64,000 nucleotides of DNA, taken from assembly GCA_022575985.1 (NCBI GenBank), contig JAKSXM010000007.1, forward strand, positions 65,254,501 to 65,318,500, written 5' to 3'. Positions 24,598-33,423 of this stretch are shown in pieces. Position 1 is the stretch's first letter. Every line of letters begins with the position of its first letter. Source of the stretch: Anagrus nilaparvatae. Lineage: Eukaryota > Arthropoda > Insecta > Hymenoptera > Mymaridae. A model generated the notes under the pieces. The model saw only the letters and a program-made list of their open reading frames with translations, ran no database searches and was not told the DNA's origin. A program made the position numbers and the translations under genes.

Positions 24598-25308
24598 ATT
24601 AGAGTGGACCTAAAATTAGAGTTTTGAGAAAACTTTGCTCCCCGGAGTTTTTTGTGAAGTTTTGGTCATAAAAAGTCCCCAGCTCCAAGGATTTTGATTT
24701 TGCTTTGAAAAAACACGTGCCTTTAAGCACCTCAATTTTCCCATTTAAATAACATGGGAATTTTGACTTTTCAGCTTTCTAATTTTTTAACGTGCTGAAA
24801 AAATTTGTTTAAACACTACCAAACAGATAGAAAATGATGTTTAGACATATAAAAACTGATCCCCAAAATTATAGCAGTCCCAGAACACTTTGTTTTATCA
24901 AAATAAAATTTTTAAAAATCGCAATTTTCTCATTTAAAATACATTATAAATAAAAAACAATGTATTTTAAATGGGAAGATTGCGATTTTTAAAAATTTTA
25001 TTTTGATAAATCAAAGTGTTCTGGGACTGCTATAATTTTGGGGATCAGTTTTTATATGTCTAAACATCATTTTCTATCTGTTTGGTAGTGTTTAAACAAA
25101 TTTTTTCAGCACGTTAAAAAATTAGAAAGCTGAAAAGTCAAAATTCCCATGTTATTTAAATGGGAAAATTGAGGAAATTACAGGCACGTGTTTTTGCAAA
25201 GCAAAATCAAAATCCTTGGAGCTGGGGACTTTTTATGACCAAAACTTCACAAAAAAAACCCGGGGAGCAAAGTTTTTCTCAAAACTCTAATTTTAGGTCC
25301 ACTCTAAT
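24598..25308. mobile_element. Near-perfect foldback element (about 340-base arms)
   Basis: The ends are ATTAGAGTGGACCTAAAATT and its inverted copy. The arms match almost base for base to a short loop near 24955. GTAT abuts both ends (24594-24597 and 25309-25312), a possible 4-bp target duplication, but the surrounding TA microsatellite makes this ambiguous. High arm identity suggests recent insertion or strong folding constraint. It has no coding capacity. Confidence 0.8.
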
Positions 25309-25539
25309 GTATATATATAGATACAAACACAGAAACCTGCACTTTAACATATGTTACCGATGAAATATCAAACTGAATCTCTTAAGATACCCCCCTCCCC
25401 CTTCTGCTTATTAAAAAAGTGATAAATTTGCAAATCCTTATGCTTTTTATTTACAATTTTTACAAAATTTTGCTAGATTATTTGTTCAGTAATTTTGCCA
25501 ATTCGTTAAATAAATCCAGGGCTCAAAATAAACTTACCG

Positions 25540-27729
25540 ATGAGAATAACATATTGTCAAAGAAATAATTTTGTTTCAGAAGTTAGCAAGATGCGTCGCA
25601 AAATATTCAATGAATATTGCCCTAAAGTTCAAGATGAAATTATAAAGGAACAACTTTCAATAGAAGTGGAAGAAGAAATGAAAAGCTTTGGCAATCAATC
25701 AATATTTGATGAAACGATAAAAATTTCGGAAAATCAACCTTTGGGTAATCAAAATTTGGTTGGTGAAGCAATGGAAATTTCACATACGTATAATGAAAAT
25801 CAACTTAATGAAATACCCATATATGGATCTTATAGCTTCCAAACAAATGATTTGCAATGCTTAGTAAGTGGAGACATTGATGCATACCTTCAAAACTTGT
25901 TTATGTGCTTTTCAGAAAATTTTTCTTTAAATGAAAATGGTGAGCACGATCTATTTGAAAGCCACGAAACTTATAAATGCGACTCGGATTCTGACTCTGA
26001 AAGTGAATCTGATTTTAACCTTGAGGAAGAACTAAAAATTATAGGTAAAAAAATGAATAAAAATGTGCTAGATGATTTATTAAAAATTTTAATAAAAGCT
26101 GGTTACGAGTATTTACCTAGGACAGCAAATACTCTTCTTGGGACTCCAAAATTTACAGTAATTACATCTTGTGATAAAGGTGAATATTTTCATTATGGCT
26201 TAAAATCCTCTTTGCTTGACATAGTTGACCGTGGAATAATGTTACCAGAAATTATTGCCTTAGACGTGGGAATTGATGGGTTACCAATAAGTAAAACAGG
26301 CAAAAAAAAACTATGGCCTATTCTTGGAAGAATTGCTAATGATAAAACTTTGCCACCTTTTTTGATAGGATCATATTACGGCTCTACCAATCCTACTTCG
26401 CCAGCTCTATTTTTAAAAGAATTAATTGAAGAAATAAAAAAATTACAAAGAAAGCCTTTCAAATTGAAACACAAAAATCACACAATTAATTTGCGGTGCG
26501 TAATTTGTGATACTCCAGCAAGATGCATGGTAACTTGTACACAATGGTACAATGCTTATTATGGATGTTGTAAATGTGAAGTAAGAGGTGATTGGGATCG
26601 GACAACCGTATTCTTAAAGTTAGATGAAAAACTGCGCACTGATGAAAGATTTCGCAATCGAAATCAAAAAGAGCATCACAAAGACAAATCACCGTTTGAA
26701 GAATTAGATATTAACATGGTTAAACAATTCCCTTTAGATTACATGCATCTAATCTGCTTGGGAGTAATGAAATTACTGTTAAAATTATGGTTTAGGGGTA
26801 AGAAGTCATTTCTAAGCGCAAAAGCGTTGGGAATGTTATCGGATGATTTACTTAAGCTAGGGAAATACGTTCCGAAAGAGTTTAGCCGTAAAACAGAGAG
26901 CCTAAGTGACATTGGAAGATGGAAAGCAACAGTCTTGCGTTTCTTTTTATTATATGTTGGTCCAATAGTCTTGCAAGGTCAAATTCCAGCAAAAAATTTA
27001 CGTCATTTTAATATTTTCAGCTGTGCAATAAGAATGTTATGCCATACGTCGCAGTATCGAGATTATAATGATAACGCTAAAGAAATGTTATATGAATTTG
27101 TAAATGAATTCAAAGATATATATGGAGAAAGATATATCACATTTAATGTACATAATTTAATTCACCTATCTGATGAATGCATTAACAATCAAGGTCCACT
27201 AGATTCATTTAGTGCATTTGAATTTGAAAACTCAATGCAATTTATTAAGAAACTTATTAAAAAACATGAAAAACCTTTACAACAATTGCATCGTAGAATT
27301 TCTGAAGGTTATTACCCAACAAAAAAAATAAGATTGTCTTCAAAAAATATTACATTTGAATGTAAAGGTAAATTATCATCTGAGAAATGTTCTTATAAAC
27401 TTGACCAAGCGTTCAAACATATTATATTTTCTGAATTTGAATTGTCTACAGATATGCCAAATAATTGTTGCATATTAAAAGATGGTAACATTGTTTTAAT
27501 AAATGGAATTGGAGTTAGAGATAATAAATACTTTATATTGGGTAAAAATTATCAAAATAAATTAAGTTTACCAAAGTATCCATTAGAAGACTCCAGAGAT
27601 GTTGGTATATATGTTGTTGATTCATTATCGAAAAATGATAAACTTTATGAAATCGAAAAAATACAGAATAAAGCTTGTCAATTTTTTTACAAAGAAAAAT
27701 TTTATGTTGTTGGCCTTCTACATCATTAA
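25540..27729 (+). CDS. CACTA/EnSpm (Tnp2-type) transposase-like ORF
   Basis: This is a 729-codon open frame with no stops or frameshifts. Landmarks resemble Tnp2-type transposases of the CMC superfamily: D-V-G-I-D-G at 242-247 followed by LWPILGRI (possible first catalytic Asp); V-I-C-D-T-P-A at 321-327 (second Asp) followed by a CxxxxCTQWYNAYYGCCKC zinc-binding-like stretch; FPLDYMHLICLGVMK at 397-411, like the plant LDxMHIxKN motif; and near the C-terminal part GPLDSFSAFEFENSM, matching the DUF4218 region. An acidic Ser/Asp/Glu run lies at 148-165. TTTTGTTTCAG ends at 25579 just before Met18 (25591), so the first 17 codons may be intronic and the protein may start at Met18 or in an upstream exon. 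No CACTA terminal repeats were found, so an autonomous element, an immobilised copy and a domesticated gene all remain possible. Confidence 0.65.
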   Translation: MRITYCQRNNFVSEVSKMRRKIFNEYCPKVQDEIIKEQLSIEVEEEMKSFGNQSIFDETIKISENQPLGNQNLVGEAMEISHTYNENQLNEIPIYGSYSFQTNDLQCLVSGDIDAYLQNLFMCFSENFSLNENGEHDLFESHETYKCDSDSDSESESDFNLEEELKIIGKKMNKNVLDDLLKILIKAGYEYLPRTANTLLGTPKFTVITSCDKGEYFHYGLKSSLLDIVDRGIMLPEIIALDVGIDGLPISKTGKKKLWPILGRIANDKTLPPFLIGSYYGSTNPTSPALFLKELIEEIKKLQRKPFKLKHKNHTINLRCVICDTPARCMVTCTQWYNAYYGCCKCEVRGDWDRTTVFLKLDEKLRTDERFRNRNQKEHHKDKSPFEELDINMVKQFPLDYMHLICLGVMKLLLKLWFRGKKSFLSAKALGMLSDDLLKLGKYVPKEFSRKTESLSDIGRWKATVLRFFLLYVGPIVLQGQIPAKNLRHFNIFSCAIRMLCHTSQYRDYNDNAKEMLYEFVNEFKDIYGERYITFNVHNLIHLSDECINNQGPLDSFSAFEFENSMQFIKKLIKKHEKPLQQLHRRISEGYYPTKKIRLSSKNITFECKGKLSSEKCSYKLDQAFKHIIFSEFELSTDMPNNCCILKDGNIVLINGIGVRDNKYFILGKNYQNKLSLPKYPLEDSRDVGIYVVDSLSKNDKLYEIEKIQNKACQFFYKEKFYVVGLLHH

Positions 27730-28018
27730 TAAAAATATCACTTAAGTAAATTTATATTTGTTAGTTAGATGTAAGGTTGAAAATAGTAAATACAAACATC
27801 AATGAAAAATATGAATAAAAAATATGGAATTAAAACTAATTATATTCATAAATTTATGAACTCAAATTCTATTTGTATCAGTAATTATATTTTCAATAAA
27901 TTTTTTATATAATAAATAAAAATTCATGTTCTTTAAGGTGAGTATATTTCAAATAAAAAGTTACCTTAATACATAATTTGACTAAAAATATCAATTGTAC
28001 GATGCATGGCAAGAAAAA
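27730..28018. other. 3' flank of the transposase-like ORF
   Basis: AT-rich. AATAAA signals near 27814 and 27912 could serve for polyadenylation. No terminal inverted repeat recognised. Confidence 0.4.
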
Positions 28019-28102
28019 CAAAGAATGGCTTAAATTGCAGGGAAATTACGTTTCGAGGCGAAGCCAAGGATATTCAACTGCAATTTGGGGTATTCTTTTT
28101 TT
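28019..28102. repeat. Short dispersed hairpin repeat, copy 3
   Basis: AAAGAATGGCTTAAATTGCA on the left pairs with TGCAATTTGGGGTATTCTTT on the right around the GAGGCGAAGCCAAGGA loop. It is the same family as 3669, 7823 and 32518. A GAGTTGTATATTAT stretch follows, as in the other copies. Confidence 0.65.
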
Positions 28103-28900
28103 ATAGCCAAGAGTTGTATATTATATTTCTCCGTTATCGACAAAAAAAATAAGTCTTTGCGTCCGTGAAACACACTGAGACAGAATAAACAAAGTTAGTT
28201 ATAATAACCAAAATTTTGGTAAATTTGTATTTAGTGAAGATTACTAAATTTTTGGTTTTAAGAACCGAAAAATTCTGTAGATTTTACAATAAAAACTTAA
28301 AGTAAAAAAAGAAATAAACTGTATAATGATAATAAATTTAAATTTAAGCATTAAACGCAAAGTCTATTTACTCGAAAATCTTTTATCTAAAATGCAGTGC
28401 CACATTTACAGAAAAAAAATATTTTGAACCTTGACTTGATTTTTGTTTTTGCTTGCTTTTCTGTGCTATCAGTAAAGATTAAAAATTATTAAAACATTAA
28501 ATACTTTTTTTGGTACTTTATAAGATTTAAATATAATTTTTAAATAATTTAAATTATTATGAGTGAAATCTTAGAAAAAAAGATTCTGAAATTTTAAGAT
28601 TATTTATCCAGAATTTCTTGGTAAATAGACGCAGCCTTTATTATATATATATTACATATTAAAGTGGTTCTTTTTATTTCGAAGTATCTGGGATTCTTAA
28701 TGCTCCGGCAGAACTCGGAAATGTACGTACTTAAAAAAGGAAAAGTTACTCCATAGAATTAGACTAAAACATCGATTTTCCAGCCCATGATAGCTAGGAA
28801 ATTTTTTTTTATATAAATTTGTGATTTTTTTGAAACTTTCAGTTTGTCTAATGGATTCAAATCGTGTTTAAAATTATTTTTAAAATGATATCCCGTAGTA
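28103..28900. other. AT-rich non-genic stretch
   Basis: No gene. From about 28670 the sequence starts to resemble the 21309-22690 foldback family. Confidence 0.4.
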
Positions 28901-28929
28901 TTTTTTCCCCAGAAATCCTTTAAATAAAT

Positions 28930-29310
28930 GAAACCATTTATTTTAGCTTTTGACTACGTTTTATAGGGGGAAAAAATCGATTTTTGTTGTTTTTTAGGGC
29001 CCTAATTTCAAAAGCTCTAAATTTGAAAGTTTTTTCATTTTCAGAATAAATTTTTCTGAATATTATTTTCAGAAGGGTTTTATGTTTTATTTTAGCTTTT
29101 GAACGCATTTTATAGGAGAAAAATTGGTTTTGTTCGTGTTTAGGGTCCCAATTTTAAGGGAATCAATTATAAGATTTGTTGTTTTCAAAAAAAAATTTCT
29201 GAATATTCTTTACAAGAGAAACTTTATTATTTTTTTCCCAAGAATCCGATGATACAATTTATTTTAGCATTTGATCATGTTTTATAAGAGAAAAATCGAT
29301 TTTTTTAATC
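28930..29310. repeat. Degenerate direct repeats, related to the 21309 element
   Basis: ATTTTAGC-TTTGA-C followed by TTTTATAGG-GAAAAAT occurs three times at intervals of about 165 bases (about 28940, 29090, 29265). The same order (TTTTACC, TTTTTAGGAGCAAAATCC) is found at about 21600 in the large foldback. Confidence 0.5.
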
Positions 29311-29386
29311 GGATTCCTGAGGGGGGGGATACTATGGGATATCATTTTTAAAATAATTTAAAAAATGATTTAAATCCAGTAAATAC

Positions 29387-30416
29387 AGGCGCCAGCCATA
29401 CTAATCTCGCCCAAAAATTAAATTTCTTTTTACGAGGATAAAAATAGGTGGTATTTATGTTTTTTGACCCGCTGAACACGAATCCGGGGTCCGTTTTGTG
29501 AATTTCGTAGTCAATTTTTTGTTATTAACAAATTATTGGCCAATTTTGCAATAATTTGTTTGTTAATAACCAAAAATTGACCACGAAATTTGCAAAACGG
29601 ACCCCGAATTCGTGTTCAGCGGGTCGAAAAACATAAATACCACCTATTTTTATCCTCGGAAAAAGAAATTAAATTTCTTAATTTTTGGGCGTGATTTGTA
29701 TGGCTGGCGCACACTGATTCAGAAAAATAATAAGCGGCAAAAAATTAGCTTCAAGCGAGGTATTAATGAATTTCGATGCGGTTTGCGGCATTCAGTTCCT
29801 AAAAATGTGTATTTACCGAAAAGTACGGCAAGAATTTCTGATTATTTGAATTTTCACCCCTTAAGTACTTAAAACTATCCCCAAATAAGAGTTTTTTTAT
29901 AACATTCATTTTTTGCAAAAATTAGTTACAAATCACTTTTATAACTATTGTAAACATTAAAAATTGTGAATTTTCATGAATTTAAAGTAGAAGAAGAAAA
30001 ACTGCCCCTATTAAAACCCAAAGTACCTCTGAAACTACCCTTAAAATTCTAAGGCTTATTTGCATGGGCAACTCAATTTCTTTGAGTAGTTTCAGAGGTA
30101 CTTTGGGTTTTAATAGGGGCAGTTTTTATTCTTCTACTTTAAATTCATGAAAATTCACAATTTTTTATGTTTACAAAAGTTTTAAAAGTGATTGGCAACT
30201 AATTTTTTCAAAAAATGAATGTTATAAAAAAACTCTTATTTAGGGGTAGTTTTAAGTACTTAAGGAAAATTCAAATAATCAGAAATTCTTGCCGTACTTT
30301 TCGGTAAATAAACATTTTTAGGAACTGAATGCCGCAAACCGCATCGAAATTTATTAAAACCTCGCTTGAAGCTAATTTTTTGCCGCTTTTTTTTTCTGAA
30401 TCAGTGTGTGGCGCCT
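29387..30416. mobile_element. Hairpin MITE interrupted by a second MITE (nested)
   Basis: The left end AGGCGCCAGCCATA is inverted at the right as TATGGCTGGCG (ending 29709) plus CCT (30414-30416). The two halves of the right end are separated by the element at 29710-30408 and its 5-base duplication. Without the insert the element is about 326 bases and nearly palindromic around 29540, including GACCCGCTGAACACGAAT inverted in both arms. That motif also occurs in the 104-1435 element. Confidence 0.75.
29710..30408. mobile_element. 699-bp foldback MITE with 5-bp TGGCG duplication (Transib-like)
   Basis: CACACTGATTCAGAAAAA at the left is inverted at the right, with long arms up to a loop near 30060. 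TGGCG abuts both ends (29705-29709 and 30409-30413). A GC-rich 5-base duplication and CAC-initial ends fit Transib-type transposition. The same TGGCG target is used by 39766-40148. The target was the right end of the 29387 hairpin, which is restored by removing the insert. The short ORF over it is not a gene. Confidence 0.65.
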
Positions 30417-31991
30417 AGACTAAGTAGAAGAACTGAAATATTAAAGAAATCTCATTTTTAAGAAGGCCAAAAAAAAACTTTCAATAGCTTTCAAAAAAAT
30501 ATTTGGATATCCTGACAAACTATTTTTAAGCGTAATAGCTTTTTCGACGAGAAAAGTCTTTTATAGCTAACTTTGGGAATCTAAAGCTTTTAAATTTTTT
30601 ATTAGTTTGCAGTTTTATATTTTAGCTAAATAATAATCGACCCTCTTCTGATTGTAATAGAATATTTGGCTGCTCAACTAATTAAGACAAACAGTATTTT
30701 ACGCGTTAAAATAAAATAACGTAAGAATTATCTGATTTATAATGTGCCTAAGAAACAAAATTAAAGCCTCTGAAATAATAAATTTAGCAGGAAATTGCAA
30801 TAATTTTTTAATAATAAGTGTACTTATGACTAATAATTTGTAAACATTTCTTTCTATCAACAAGTATAACATCACATAAAAATATTAATACAATTAATTA
30901 AGATAATACAATGAACAACTATTCTAATTTTTAATAATTTGACATACTTTCAAATTTGAAATACTTGCAAATGTTAATAAAATACAGAAAAGAAAAGTAG
31001 GGCAGATTCACCAGTGCATAAATGGTCTATCTGAATACCAATACCGCGATTTCTTAAGGTAAACAAATTATTATTAGCTAGACCTTAACCAGACATTCTT
31101 TAATAAATATACCCTATAGTAGTGAATCAAATAGTAATACTAATTCAAACGGTAAAATTCTTCCATATTTTTTAGGAAAATTAAAAAGAAAAACTAAAAT
31201 TTGAACATCAATTTTTGTTTTAAACAATACTTTATTTTAGGCCTAGATGGATGTTTTCCCAAGAATTTTGAAAATATTATTAATTTTGAACAATTTTTGC
31301 AAATACGAAATACGATTCCTCCCAACATTTTAGCCCTCTAGGTACAAAAATGCCCAAATTGGGTCTACTTGTTTTTTGTTTGGAATTCTCTCAGTGTTCT
31401 GTTTTATATTTTCTGGAAATAAATTTATAAATTGACTAGAGATACAAAAAAAATAGTATCAAGAAATATTTTTATTAAAAATTTTCCGCTGAATCAGATT
31501 ATTTGATCAGTTTCAGGCTTTGATACGCCAGGATATCAGAAGATAAAGAATTTTACTGCTGATACGCTAATTTGATTTTTGTCAAGAATCTGCTAACTGA
31601 AACCAGGGGATCTTTATAAGTTGGCGATTTACCTTAATATTTTTTTCTCGCCCTTATTGATAAAAAATTCCCCCAACTGCTTAATTATTTGATAATATTG
31701 TTAAATGCATGTTATAAGACAATTATAAAATTCCCCCTTTTTTGAAAACCCTCCCCCCCTTTTTGCCAATTTAATTTCTCCTTTACCCTTATTTTTAAAA
31801 AAAGGTTATTATTCCTGACTATAATATCTGAACGAAGTAAACATTTATTTTTAATCTGCATGTTTTTATGTTGGTAGGGGTAGGAAACTTTATGTTATAA
31901 GAGTACATAATACACACGCACATACATGCATAAATAAATTTTAAAATCTATAAAGTATTAAGTTATTAAAAAATAATTGAATATTACTTAC
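30417..31991. other. Mostly non-genic; isolated repeat motif near 31330
   Basis: TTTTAGCCCTCTAGGTACAA at about 31329 matches the 22960-23860 foldback family. 31660-31790 is pyrimidine-rich. No certain continuation of the exon at 31992-32281 could be found. Confidence 0.4.
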
Positions 31992-32281
31992 AAATTGTTC
32001 ACGAACAGGTAAATTAGGGTTTTTTAATTGAGCTTCAAATTCATTAATTTCACTACATGTTTTAAAACGGGTATCTTTACCTTCAGCATCTAAAGCTGCA
32101 AAAGGTAACATGCTGTAATCATCTTTTGATACTAAGGTTGGATTTCCTGCTAGTTCTTGTCTTTTTATTCCTTTAACCATTAACGTCGAATGAGCCAATA
32201 AAATTTTATTTGTCTCAAAAGAATTTGCAGCAATTCGATCGATGTTTGTACCAGTTGGCAAGATTGTATTTGACTGGTTAC
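31992..32281 (-). CDS. Orphan internal exon, possible continuation of the zinc-finger gene
   Basis: An acceptor (TACTTGTAG) precedes 32281 and a good donor (GTAAGT) follows 31992. The enclosed 290 bases are open in one frame and begin with two bases completing a codon, so the exon accepts the same phase 1 used by every internal exon of the gene at 33424-42304. The peptide contains TCSEINEFEAQLKNPNLPV, preceded by MLPFAALDAEGKD. This loosely resembles the PL-T-EEL-FE--L start of the DUF4806 domain of arthropod proteins. A weak donor at 33446-33445 inside that gene's last exon (AAT G/GTTTGT) would join it in frame. No 3' partner exon was recognised, so it may be an alternative 3' end or a decayed fragment. 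Confidence 0.45.
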
Positions 32282-32517
32282 CTACAAGTAGATTAAATGT
32301 TGTTACAAATTCGTATATTAATAAAATAAATAAATTAAAAATAAATTTTTTAATTATAATTAATAATTTAAAAATTCAAATTAAAACTTTTTTTTTATAA
32401 GCATACAATTTGATTATTTCATTGGCTGAAGAAATTGAAATATCGCTGCACGACCGGAAAAGACGCGTTTTCTCGCCACTGACGAAGAAAAATTGTATAC
32501 GACCCTTGTCCATATAT

Positions 32518-32595
32518 AAAGAATGACCCAAATCGCAGTTTACCATCCTTGGCTTCGCCTCGGAAGGTAATTTTCGTGTAATGTGGGCCATTATT
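32518..32595 (-). repeat. Short dispersed hairpin repeat, copy 4 (inverted)
   Basis: On the minus strand ATAATGGCCCACATTACACG and CTGCGATTTGGGTCATTCTT flank GAGGCGAAGCCAAGGA. The shared tail ATTTTTCTTCGTCAGTGG plus GAAAACGCG continues to about 32462, as in the copy at 3669. Confidence 0.65.
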
Positions 32596-33423
32596 TACTT
32601 TTCTCGACATGAGCCGTAAATAAACTATATATATTAAGGTATTTCGATGGTTGAAGGAATAAACAGAAAATTTTCATTAAAGCATTCTAAATTATTGACA
32701 CTACATACATATGTAAAATCATACATATATATATATATATTTGTATAATTTACGGTTATTTAAATAGTTTTTATTTATTTATTTATTTAAAATTAATGTC
32801 TATAAGAAGGGGAAAATAAACCGAAAATTTAGTCTTTGATCATTTATTTATCAATTTCTGCTAATTTTAATCTCATACGTCTCTTTATATTTTTTCAAAG
32901 CTCCAAAGTATTGCTCCCATAAATCCATGTATAACTTGGATTTTTATTTCTTAATTAAAAAAAAGTTAATTCTATAGAGGGGTAAAATAAAGTTTAATTA
33001 AGTTTTAAAATGTTTAAATTTTTAAAATTTTCCTATTTCATTAAACTCTGTCATCATTTTTTTCAACCATCTAAATATACCTTAAAATAATAATTACTTT
33101 AGCAAATATTTTTAATTTCATCGAATAAAAAATTGTAATCTCTATTCCTTATTTTTGTGCACAATAAGAATATTTAAAAGCAGATATTAAATACAGTAAA
33201 TATTGTAACGAACAAATATGAAGAAATAAAATTTTTATATTTAATTTAAATTATATTTTTGCTTCAGTAATTTTTATTAGTATATATACCAGAGATAAAT
33301 CTGAGTTTTAGAAACATGTAGAAAGAGAAAGCTTTAGCAAAAATTATTGATTTTTATTTTACTTCAAGGATTAAAAAACAAAATTTGTAATTTTATAATC
33401 AAAGCTGTTATCTACTTTTATTG

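Noticed and set aside
29612..29872. 86-codon ORF
   Set aside because: It crosses the junction of two nested MITEs and much of it is repeated in inverted form in the opposite arm.
31627..31680. Possible small exon continuing the orphan exon at 31992-32281
   Set aside because: An AG ... GTAAAT frame of about 15 codons can be read on the minus strand, but the acceptor context is poor and the peptide is not convincing.
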